Assembly (NCBI RefSeq): GCF_032854445.1
Contig: NC_088305.1
Span: 9,119,606-9,183,605 of the forward strand
Length of the DNA: 64,000 nucleotides
Direction: 5' to 3'
Source of the DNA: Liolophura sinensis
Taxonomy: Eukaryota > Mollusca > Polyplacophora > Chitonida > Chitonidae
In this document: piece by piece, positions 54,544-64,000 of the stretch
Numbering within the stretch: position 1 is the stretch's first letter
Layout of the letters: the number at the start of each line of letters is the position of its first letter
The notes under the pieces: generated by a model
Seen by the model: the letters and a program-made list of their open reading frames with translations, nothing else
What the model was told of the DNA's origin: nothing
Databases searched by the model: none
Translations under genes and position numbers: made by a program

Positions 54544-54977
54544 ATTTATTATATTTATTTGATGGGTGTTTTATGCCGTACTCAAGAATATATTTATTTT
54601 ATTTATTTATTTACTTATTCTGTTGACTGGTGTTTTACGCTGTACTCAAGAATATGTTACTTATACGACGGCGGCCAGCATTATGGTGGGTGGAAACCGG
54701 GCAGAGCCCGGGGGAAACCCATGACCATCCGCAGGTTGCTGACAGACCTTCTCACGTGCAAGGAATATATACGACGACGGCCAGAAAACGTGGTGTGGTG
54801 GGAAGAAAGCGGTCAGAGCCAGGAGGAAACCCGACCATTCGCAGGTTTCCGAGAGACCTGCCCACGTACGGCCGGAAAGGAAGACAGCATACGTTAGGCT
54901 TTAACTGACAGCGACTGCATTGGTGACAGCGACTGTATTGCGCCGCGCTGGCGTGCGAAACTCTCGGCCACGGAGGT
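54544..54977 (-). mobile_element. SINE-A, composite with duplicated body
   Basis: A short tail piece (54544-54600) precedes a copy in which the body occurs twice: gacggcggccagcattatgg to gacagacc at about 54667-54750, and again at about 54772-54860. The head at the right end ends ggccacggaggt. It suggests nested insertion or unequal exchange. Confidence 0.8.
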
Positions 54978-55183
54978 AAATTATATTACAGATAGATCTT
55001 AATGCCAAGGTTTAAGGGGAAAAAAACATCCAACTGATGCGGCCTACATGTAACTATTCCATGATCTGAGAGTGGGATGTGGACTGTTCCCGTCTGCAGA
55101 GTCAGTGGACTCCAGAGAATGAATAACCGGCTGTGTTGAACTTGTACAAGAAGTTTTACAGGAAAAACCTATCTATATCATTG

Positions 55184-55315
55184 GGTTTTTTTTTACGTCG
55201 TACTCAAAAATATTTCACTTACACGACTTGCGGCCAGCATCACTGTGGGAGAAAAAAACGGGCAGAGCCCTGGGGAAACGCACGACCCTCCGCAGGTTGC
55301 TGGCTGACCTTTACA
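55184..55315 (-). mobile_element. SINE-A, 3' half
   Basis: ttttttacgtcgtactc through gcaggttgctggctgacc. Confidence 0.8.
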
Positions 55316-55481
55316 AGAACAATGAAGTGTATTATTTGGCGCCCAGTCAATATAGGTCTCACCTTATTGAAATCAATATACGTACGTTACATTGTAGGCT
55401 TTTCAATGTATCACGTCGAATGGGAACCAATAAAGGGGGATACAGTTATATGTGCTTTACCAGATTACCTTCAACTCGGAA

Positions 55482-55715
55482 GGGGCCTCCGTGGCTCAGT
55501 TGGTTAGCGCGCTAGCGCAGCGTAATGACCCAGGAGCCTCTCACCAATGCTGTCGCTGTGAGTTCAAGTCCAGCCCACGCTGGCTTCCTCCTCTCCGGCC
55601 GTACGTGGAAAGCCCTGCCCGGTTTCCTCCAACCATAATGCTGGCCGCTCGTATAAGTGAAATGTTCTTGAGTACGGCGTAAAACGCCAATCAAATAAAT
55701 AAATAAATAAATAAA
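55482..55715 (+). mobile_element. SINE-A, full length with internal deletion
   Basis: Intact head; about 40 bases of the body between cgtacgtgg and ccctgcccgg are lost. Flanks tcaactcggaa (55471-55481) and tcaaactcggaa (55716-55727) form the target duplication. Confidence 0.92.
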
Positions 55716-56317
55716 TCAAACTCGGAAAGAGGCACCACAAGACGTGGTCACCCACTGACTGACTTGGTCAAAATACAAGAAAAAAGCTGATCACATCGCC
55801 TTTGACCATAATTGTTTGGATCGCTAGTATTTGTGGACACAAAAAATGTCCAAACTTTTCTTGGTGGACACAACCACTAAAATTTTTGTCTGTGAAATAT
55901 GTTACTGTATGATTATGGGCACACACACACATACATATATGCACGCCTTCACTCTGGGCACGCTGATTTTATGCGAGATTACATTTTGTTTAAATTTACC
56001 GTGGGTTAACTTTAATTTGCCTTTGGATAATAACTCGAGAGAGAAGCGGATAATTGCCTTATGGGTAGTGGCATGAGAGGGACGTACCAGTATATGGCTG
56101 GGGTTGGTTTTCAGCGATGTGCATAGCACAATTGTCTATGCCCACTGCGGCCATCTTTGTTTTCTATTTGATTACCATTACCCGTACAATATCTCTGGAA
56201 CACGTGCTGCCACCAATTGCCTTCAAACTTTCAAAGTAGTGCGACATCGTGGAAATTTATTATTGATTTGTGTTTAAAGTGCTTCGGATTTGCTACACAG
56301 AGGTATGTAGTGTAGTT

Positions 56318-56505
56318 CTCAGTTGGTTAGCGCGCTAGTGCAGCGTTATGACCCAGGAGCTTCTCACAAGAGCGGTCGCTGTGAGTTCAAATCCAGCTCA
56401 TGCTGACTTCCTCTCCGGCCGTACGCGTGAAGGTCCTTCAGCAACTTGCGGATGGCTGTGAGTTTCCGCCGGGCTCTGTCCGGTTTCCTCCCACCATAAT
56501 GCTAT
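56318..56505 (+). mobile_element. SINE-A, 3' truncated
   Basis: Head without its first bases (tctcagttggttagcgcg) and body to cccaccataatgct, then unrelated sequence. Loss of the 3' end is unusual among copies here. Confidence 0.85.
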
Positions 56506-57432
56506 GTTCTTGTACATTATTTTATGTACAATGTATTTAAAACTAGGTACATGTACATTCACTTAATTGAAGACAAGAAATGTAGAACACATAATGGTAA
56601 ACACCACAAGGGCGTACAATGTAAAACAACAGTTTAGCTGTTGCTTGTATACGCTGGTCATAATCTGGAATCTGGAATCAATGATCATAAGTCTTAAGTC
56701 AATAATGTATGCTGCGCTCATACTACACGGGTACGAGCTTTCAAGGCATCATTTGCATACGGTTTATTTGAATTAGGAATGTGGAAAAGAATGATAAATA
56801 AAATTTACAACACACCACAACACTCCTATAAAAGAGCAACGTAGCATAAAAGTAAACGGGCCATTTTGTAACATCTGCAAAAAATATTAAGTAGTAAAAA
56901 AGTAGAATTAACGATCTTTGAGTATTGCGCCAAAAATGTCATTGTGAACAAATAAAATTTATAGGCCATATATCTACAAGGCCATTAAATATGCATCTGA
57001 TGCCCTTTCCATATCAGGTGGATTTTCATTTTTCATTTTAACGACATTATGATGGATACTTTTCTCTGCGTGCTTAAGACAAACCTTGTATGGCGTTTTT
57101 CAATTAACTTATCGCCTGCATTCAGCTCTCTGTCGTGATTGCTGTATAAATTGCCTCTAGTCAGTGACACGTAACGTCCCAAGCTCAACACACTGACATG
57201 GTCGACGTCCGTGCTATTGCAAATAAATGCAAAAAGAATACTTTTTGTCATTAAAAGTAGACTCCACAAGCATGTTTACTCGAAGAAGACTTTATTGAAT
57301 CTGGTGACCTCGTAATTATTCAAAAGCATGTGGCATGCTGGAGAAGGGGCGTGGAGAGTAATTTGTTTTACAACAGCTGCACCCCAACCTTTGCAGCAAA
57401 CTCTACGCAGTAACAAAGCCTACATTGTTTTC

Positions 57433-57627
57433 TCGGCAAGTAGACTATACTGTCTCCGCAAATAGACTATACTGTCTCCGCAAGTAGACTATACTGTCTC
57501 CGCAAGTAGACTATACTGTCTCCGCAAGTAGACTATACTGTCTCCGCAAGTAGACTATACTGTCTCCTCAAGTAGACTATACTGTCTCCGCAAGTAGACT
57601 ATACTGTCTCCGCAAGTAGACTATACT
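57433..57627 (+). repeat. 22-bp tandem repeat, about 9 copies
   Basis: Near-perfect units of caagtagactatactgtctc plus cg; only two point differences, so it is recent. Confidence 0.93.
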
Positions 57628-58491
57628 ATATATTTTCACAGCAGAATTTCCTTAGATAAAACTCCGAAGACATACTGCCGTAAGAACATATTGCTACAAG
57701 AGATAAAACAAATTTCATTTAATAAGGTTACATTCATCTAAAATTTGAGAACAAGTTCACATGTGACAGTGTCAGAAAGGTTTAAATGTTTAAAGTAAAG
57801 CTTAGGTAACTGGCGTCGCTCTACGTCAAGGTATACTAGATTCCAGAATGCCCTCGTTTTTGACGTTGTTAACGTTATCTGAGGCAATGGATTCTTGGTG
57901 TCGAAAACAAGTTTATGGAAAGTTAACATACAGTGAAGCAGGCATAATGTATTGTGATGCTTTGCAGATTAAGAATCTTCTAGGATTAATCAATTTTAGA
58001 GATAATATACATCCCTCATCTAGAATACTGTATTTCGTCTAAAGTTTGATATGTCAAAATGCACCTTCAGAAGCACACAATGGCCTTAAAGTGATACTTT
58101 TGATGCCAACAATTAAGCGTTTGTGATTAGAAATTAATTAGTCTTCATAAACAGCTCTTACACCTGCTCCAATAAGGTTCGTGAATCAATCACAATTAAA
58201 CTCAATGTGTCACGCGATAAATGGTAAACTTTGCGTGTTTAGCAATAAAGTTACGCTCAGAACACTGCAGTGGAAGGCATTCGAGTGGTCTTAGTTGAAG
58301 GAGCTGGTCTGACGAGAGCCGTCGACCGCGTATTATCTATCACTAAGGCCAATATACATATACAAACTGTGCGACCGGGGGAATGTACAAATACCCTGTC
58401 CATGGTGAGGCGTAAAGCTACATTTCGTTGAATCAGAAGAGTATGGAGTTCAGCCTGGAAAGGCAGTATGGACGCCCATTATTCAACCGTG

Positions 58492-58720
58492 GAGGGGCCT
58501 CCGTGGCTCAGCTGGTTAGCGCGCTAGCACAGCGTAATGACCCAGGAGTCTCTCACCAATCATGCTGGCTTCCTCTCCGGCCGTAAGTGGGATGGTCTGT
58601 CAGCAACCTGCGGATGGTCGTGGGTTACCCCCGGGCTCTACCCGGTTTCCTCCCACCATAATGCTGGCCGCCGTCGTATAAGTGAAATATTCTTGAGTAC
58701 GGCGTAAAACACCAATAAAA

Positions 58721-58775
<55 letters not shown>

Positions 58776-58777
58776 AT
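58492..58777 (+). mobile_element. SINE-A, young-looking copy with long AAAT tail
   Basis: Head lacks about 30 bases between caccaat and catgctgg. The tail has around 19 AAAT-type repeats. Target duplication attcaaccgtg / attcaactgtg (58481-58491 and 58778-58788). Confidence 0.92.
58724..58777 (+). repeat. (AAAT)n tail of SINE-A
   Basis: About 13 uninterrupted AAAT units, the longest SINE tail in the window. Confidence 0.9.
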
Positions 58778-59336
58778 ATTCAACTGTGTATTCCAGGCCT
58801 ATATACACATACATGCTTTATTGCTTTACCTTAAGCAATTTGAGTGAGTACTGTAAAGTAATATGTTAAAACAAATCAGTTGTTAGACTATGTGCTATGT
58901 TAACGATTTCGACCAACGCCAAAAGTTGTAACTGCAAAACCTGGTATGTCAAGGATATTCCCTCAAATGCCTTCATTCCAAGTAAGTATGGGAAGAGACT
59001 CCAGAATCTCTGGCGTTCTATACATTACTTTATAACGGCGTCTATTTCCGCTTATATTCATCATGCTAAATTCGATCAGTTGCAGTTGCAATCAAATCGC
59101 AACTAAGTTACATATTTAGATTATCGACAACATGTAAACTGGCATGTTGCACCATTCGGATGCTGATTTAATTCATTTGCTAACATCATGTCTTGTTGAC
59201 GTCCATTTTGGGTGACGGCTGGTATAGACATATGTTCGTTTTGACGGATAGGTTTCTTCTAGCTGTATCATCAGAGGAAAAACAGATGTTTAGGAAATTC
59301 GGTAGATGTTCGGGGATAGATGGGAAGGGAACAGAT

Positions 59337-59490
59337 TTATTTATTTAATTACTTGATTGGTGTTTTACGCGCCCTACTCAACAATATTTCTCTTATACGA
59401 CGGCCAACATTATGTTTGGAGCAAACCGGGCAGAGCCCGGGGTGAAACCCACGACCACCGGCAGGTTTTTGACAGACCTTCCCACGGAAG
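59337..59490 (-). mobile_element. SINE-A, 3' half
   Basis: ttgattggtgttttacgcgc through acagaccttcccac; followed directly by a SINE-B tail. Confidence 0.8.
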
Positions 59491-59530
59491 GGAACAGAAG
59501 CAAACGCTAAAAAAGGAAGTTTAATAGCAA

Positions 59531-59612
59531 ATGAGTGAGTGAGTGAGTGAGTGAGTGAGTGATTGGAGTTTAACGTCGTACTTAACAATTTTTCAGTCGT
59601 ATGACGAAGAAA
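59531..59612 (-). mobile_element. SINE-B tail with (GAGT)n
   Basis: About seven GAGT units then tttaacgtcgtacttaacaa and ttttcagtcgtatgacga. Confidence 0.65.
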
Positions 59613-59929
59613 TAGCGAATTAAGAAAATAGCCAAAACTTGCACTGTACATAGAATGTCTTCAAATTGATCTGGGATATGACATCAAGTCATTTCTCAAG
59701 GGTGTTTAGCTAAGTATATATTATTTCTATCGGAATTGTGACTTACAAAAGTCTGGATGGAGCAGTAACTTGTGATAACAGGATTAGTAGATAACATTAA
59801 TCACGCTTAGAAAATGATTCCTGTCTAGACTCCCTTTGTTTTGTAAATATTTATGGACTGTACAGAGCCGATGAAGACATTGGCGCAAATAAGTTTTTCA
59901 GCGAACATTAAGCAATTTGTCTTGAGGTC

Positions 59930-59933
<4 letters not shown>

Positions 59934-59981
<48 letters not shown>
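59934..59981. repeat. (TA)n microsatellite
   Basis: About 24 TA units. Confidence 0.95.
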
Positions 59982-59983
<2 letters not shown>

Positions 59984-60502
59984 CTGGTCGCTATTTTTAT
60001 CTCGTGTGATTTCCGTCAGTGGAAATTGCCGCCTGCGGGGAGAAGGATAAACCTCGGTATGGACAGCGAGTTATCTACATATAGCAAATAAAAATCTGCG
60101 AAGAATTCTTTACACATACGATAATAAATAGCTTACAATGGCCGTATCGCCAGAAACACGTAAGACGCCAAATTTAACTGCTGTGATTCATTGTATTATG
60201 ATGGTCCATCGGGTGCAGTTTAATTTATTTATTTAGGCTTATGTATATTTTAGTCCTATTTATACGGTAAAACTCTCTGAGGTGAAATCGACTGGTTGGT
60301 TTCTCCGGACAGGTATAATTCTTAATGAAAGAAAGGTGGCATATTTTTATCCGGAGTTGAGTGTTGGGACTGAATATCAGGAACAGGTTTCGCAAAACTT
60401 TCTGAATTGTTTTGACTTTAACAGAATAAGCGTTCAACATAACAAGCAAAAGCTTTCCGCGTACAAACAATTCTGTAGTGTTTGACGTAACTTTTATTCG
60501 AG

Positions 60503-60709
60503 ATGCACAAAGTAGATTTTAAAAGATACCCATCGCCCAACAATTTTATGCCTCTTGACCAGATAAAAACCGAGTCCTGTTTTGCGAATGAAAAACAGGA
60601 TAACATGCAAAGAGGTCCAATTGCTGTTAGCCTCGATCCTGATGCACACAGGTCATATCCTCTTGACAGAATTGGTTGGAATACGGCTTTCAGTCAGGAG
60701 ATTTATCAG
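60503..60709 (+). CDS. Weak candidate coding exon, unknown protein
   Basis: ATG at 60503 opens 69 codons with balanced composition (MHKVDFKRYPSPNNFMPLDQ at the start, AHRSYPLDRIGWNTAFSQ near the end) to CAG and a GTACAT donor at 60710, phase 0. I do not recognise the protein and found no partner exon to the right before the retroelement. It could be the first exon of a gene broken by repeats, or chance. Confidence 0.2.
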
Positions 60710-60944
60710 GTACATTGGGAATTGTGCTGGTTTAATCTTAAGCACCATTTAAAGCACCGACCGATTCAATAAATAAACGTAAATATGGATATACGAAGAG
60801 TTGGTTTAATTTACCGAGCCCCCTCCTCCACCAGCCCCTCCGCCTAACGCCCCCCCCCCCCCCCTACACACAAACCTTCCTCAACATTCACCCTCAAAAT
60901 GAAAAAGTGTGAAAATGTATTTAGGTTTGCCGCTGGTATATACC

Positions 60945-61440
60945 AGCCAAGAGAAACTGATGTCTCATATTGCTCAATGGCTCCTCACACACCAAGAGGC
61001 AAATTCCAGAAGTCAAGCTATGAGGCCGGGATTGGCGTTTAATAATGGCAGCTTGGAGAAACCCCGACGTCTGATATTGCTCCCTGACTCCTCACACATC
61101 AACAGGCAAATTCCACTAGTCAAGTTATAAGGCCGGGATTGACGTGCAATAATGGCAGCTTGGAGAAACCCCTACGTCTGACATTGCTCCCTGGCTCTTC
61201 ACACACCAACAGGCAAATTCCACTAGTCAAGTTATAAGGCCGGGATTGGCGTTTAATAATGGCAGCTTGGAGAAACCCCTACGTCTGACATTGCTCCCTT
61301 GCTCCGCACACACCAACAGGCAAATTCCACAAGTCAAGTTATAAGGCCGGGATTGGCGTGCAATAATGGCAGCTTGGAGAAACCCCGACGTCTGACATTG
61401 CTCCCTAGCTCCTCACACACCAACAGGCAAATTCCAGAAC
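60945..61440 (+). repeat. 107-bp tandem repeat, about 4.6 copies
   Basis: ggccgggattggcgtttaat recurs at 61024, 61131, 61238 and 61345, exactly 107 bp each; the units also share aataatggcagcttggagaa and accaacaggcaaattcca. Confidence 0.93.
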
Positions 61441-62848
61441 TCTAGTGTCAGAGGACTGAGTACTGAGAGCCGCTGGATTGTAGCGATAATGGACAGACTC
61501 GGACCGGCAGTTTCATGGGTATTGTATACTTTGCCGACAACGATCAATGGTCTACAGCTGTATGTTGTATGATCAATTACCTAGTTCTTGGAAACAATTC
61601 CGATCATCGCCTTGAGATACTCCTTACTATACCTAAAAGTATTTCAGAGTAATCTGTTGTTTATTTATGTGTTTTATATGCGGTAACGGTGTTCGTCCAC
61701 GGGTTCGCTAAGGAAGTGATTCTACTTTATAGGTTATGTCTGATCAGATCTATCCGTCAACGGTCACCTCATGCGTGATCTATGGAAAGGAAATGTACTC
61801 CGCAAAGGGGAAATGTACCAAATACCAGTATATTATAAATGCTGAGATCTCCACCAGTTCTTATTCGTTTTTTTTCTTTTTACTCCATTCTGTGACAGTG
61901 ATTCGTCCACTTTTGACGCATATAAAATGCATGTAGACCCGTCCTTTGATACAAAGTATCCAAATGAGCTTCAATATCTTGATTTATATGTGTTTGCTTA
62001 CCCGCCTTAGCATACCAGATCCTTTATCGTCGCTTTCAACTCATAGTTTTGGTCATAGTGATGTATCCTTTTAGAAGACCAGTCCTGATTAATGCCGGGA
62101 ATAGTCATGGTGCTGCTTCAATGGAACATTCTCCTGAAGACACAAGACATGACACCGCGTTCATACACAGCGGACTGACACCGAGCCAGCCAGACATTTG
62201 TCGCAGTACGCTGAGGCTGAGCATCAAGGCATGAAATGTAGTCGTTTCAGTCAATGTCGGTTGTATCTACATAACAGCTTACCTCAGATGATGTCAGTTA
62301 AGATTATTTGGAATCACACGATGTTTTATCACATTTTCCTTTAAGCTACTCCTATACGAGTCCTCCTGAAATGCCATAAATCATAAATCAAATTAAGAAA
62401 ATCAAATAAATACATCACGGAAAAGATAACTTTTTTACCGTCTTCTCAGATAAGGCAACGTTCATGTTTTGATGAAAGGGGTAAGGTTTGCTTTATCGTT
62501 ATCGCTTCGCATCTGATTGCCGTTTTCTTTCTTCTTATACACATAGGAAATCTGATTGGTTAACGAGTGTCATTACCCACAATTGGTATATCGTAAACAG
62601 CAGGAATACTGTGTTATTACCATTTATCAACCAGTGCTGGTTCATATCTGCAGCCTTACGCCAGTGAAAGGGGCAACAAATATTTAGAAAAAAAAACTGG
62701 AGCAATTTAATTCTACACTTAGTTTAGCTGCCATATTTGATTTGTTTTTCTGCTCAAGGTTAAAGGGACATTCCCTTCTTAATTCAATAGGCACGTAGAG
62801 CGACATACCAAGGAAACATTAAACCCACCAATCGCAATCCATGGATCC

Positions 62849-64000
62849 ATGGCCGACGTCAAAGTGAACGAATATGTGAGTACATTTAAACTTGATATGG
62901 GTGCGGATGTTACTGTCAGTCCCGTCAGTCACTACGACAGTAAACTACGACAGACAAAGCCACTGAAGCATCAACTAGAAGACTGTATGGCCCCTGGTGA
63001 TATGAAATGAAGTGTAAAGACACCTTTACATCATCATTATCCGTGAGAGACAAATCAGCAGGAGAGGAGATTTATGTTATAGAAGGTTTAGAACAAGCAT
63101 TACTAGGCAGACAGGCTGCCGAGAAGCTCAACATGGTTAGCCAAAGTATTGACCATCTCAAAGTCAGCAAGCTACATGTCCAGAGTAATGAAAAATCACC
63201 CCAATCTGTTCAAACAAATAGGAAAAATGGACTCTACATACAAAATGACATTTTAAAAGAGGATGCCAAACCATTCGCAATTTCCACGTCGAGACGAGTT
63301 CTACTGCCACTAAACGAAGCCACAAAGAAAAAGTTAGACCGGATGTTAGTGATATCCAAAGTAAACAGCCCAACAGAATGGTGCGAACCCTATGGTAGTA
63401 CCACCCAAAGCCATATGGAAAGATCGGGATATGCATGGATCTCCAGATGCTTAACAACTACGCAAAGCGGAAAACAACATTCACTCCCAGCAGTTGATAC
63501 AACATTAAGCTGATCAGCAGATTAACGTGGCGTCCAGTATGTTTTATGTCACGCTCACTCACACTAACAGAATTGAGATACGCATAGATCGAGAAGGAAG
63601 CTCTAGCACTGGCATGGGCCTGTGAATGGACCAATAGCCTAATAATCGGGAAACCAGTCACAGTTTTAACACGGCCCACAAGCCACTGGTGCCACTACTG
63701 ACAAACCAAACTCTAGATCGACTTCCTCCAAGGATACAGCGTCACCGAATGAGGTTGGTGAGACTTGATTTCAAGGCAATCAACGAGGTACCCACAAAGT
63801 AAATGTACATATCTGACGCGCTGTCGCGTCTCCGAGGCCGAAGCCCAGGCCAAACATCCACAATCAGTCACGTGGAAATGGAAGCATACGTAGACAACAT
63901 AATCGAGGCTATACCGATATCAGATACGAAACTTCAAATGATCCGGGAAACCCAGGAAGAAGATGAAGTTTGTAAACAAATTAAAGTCTACACTCTAGAA
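62849..64000 (+). pseudogene. Broken Ty3/Gypsy retrotransposon pol region, cut by window edge
   Basis: Order of remnants: aspartic protease-like (62849-63005, FKLDMGADVTV, where the usual D-T/S-G reads D-M-G); continuation in another frame (63007-63120, IYVIEGLEQALLGRQAAEKL); entry to reverse transcriptase (63250-63390, ISTSRRVLLPLNEATKKKLD and VISKVNSPTEWCEP); a frame-broken stretch to LPAVDTTL; then directly RNase H (from about 63535, SRSLTLTELRYA, an in-frame TAG, IEKEALALAWACE) and the post-RNase H linker (YISDALSRL, about 63805) running off the edge. The palm of the reverse transcriptase with its YxDD motif is missing. At least two frameshifts and several stops show it is dead. No LTR is visible inside the window. 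Confidence 0.88.

Larger units (their letters stand above)
53618..62848. other. Upstream of NOM1: repeat-rich, no convincing gene
   Basis: The NOM1 promoter must lie just right of 53617, but no TATA box or other clear signal was seen. Contents: six SINE-A pieces, two SINE-B tails, TA microsatellite, 22-bp and 107-bp arrays, poly-C at 60850, and the weak exon at 60503. 56800-57400 and 61450-62800 show nothing firm. Confidence 0.6.

Noticed and set aside
62075-62234. Possible exon reading RRPVLINAGNSHGAASME
   Set aside because: Acceptor plausible, but the right side has only a weak GC-type donor and the phase does not match the 60503 candidate.

Overview
This is nuclear DNA from an invertebrate animal, most likely a marine lophotrochozoan such as a mollusc or brachiopod. 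The evidence is intron-rich genes with GT-AG splice sites, AT-rich introns full of minisatellites, and more than twenty copies of a tRNA-headed SINE with an AAAT tail that resembles the SINE superfamilies described from bivalves and related animals. The species cannot be named from the sequence.

Two protein genes face each other tail to tail. On the + strand, from the left edge to about 27.3 kb, lie the last eight coding exons of a cordon-bleu-like (COBL/COBLL1) actin regulator. It has a Cobl ubiquitin-like domain, proline-rich KRAP-type motifs, a long disordered region with a Gln-rich coiled coil, and a C-terminal WH2 actin-binding motif. Its second and third visible exons (9.2 to 11.5 kb) carry a cluster of reading-frame breaks; the other exons are open. 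On the - strand, from 53617 down to 33906, is a complete 16-exon NOM1 gene (nucleolar protein with MIF4G and MA3 domains; yeast Sgd1), about 922 residues when all exons are joined. Every exon boundary could be placed with consistent phase. One 39-nt exon is optional, and one acceptor is a NAGNAG tandem.

The two genes are not an operon and have unrelated jobs: actin nucleation or membrane-cytoskeleton coupling, and 18S rRNA maturation. They share only neighbourhood and a heavy repeat load. Introns and flanks hold SINE-A (about 24 pieces), SINE-B (tail ending in a GAGT repeat), SINE-C, a MITE family of about 220 bp in three copies, a mariner-like MITE with TA target duplication, a possible larger DNA element, and at least ten unrelated minisatellites with units of about 14, 22, 24, 27, 37, 44, 45, 67, 76 and 107 bp.

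From 53.7 to 62.8 kb there is no convincing gene, only SINEs, two tandem arrays and one weak exon candidate at 60.5 kb. From 62849 to the right edge runs a broken Ty3/Gypsy retrotransposon pol region (protease, start of reverse transcriptase, RNase H, linker), with frameshifts, stops and a large deletion in the reverse transcriptase.

I found no CRISPR array, operon or bacterial-type system. The points most worth following are the frame-break cluster in the COBL-like gene, the optional NOM1 microexon with a CxxC, a PP1-docking-like motif in NOM1, and a 30-copy 24-bp array with CCAAT and CRE-like words inside a NOM1 intron.
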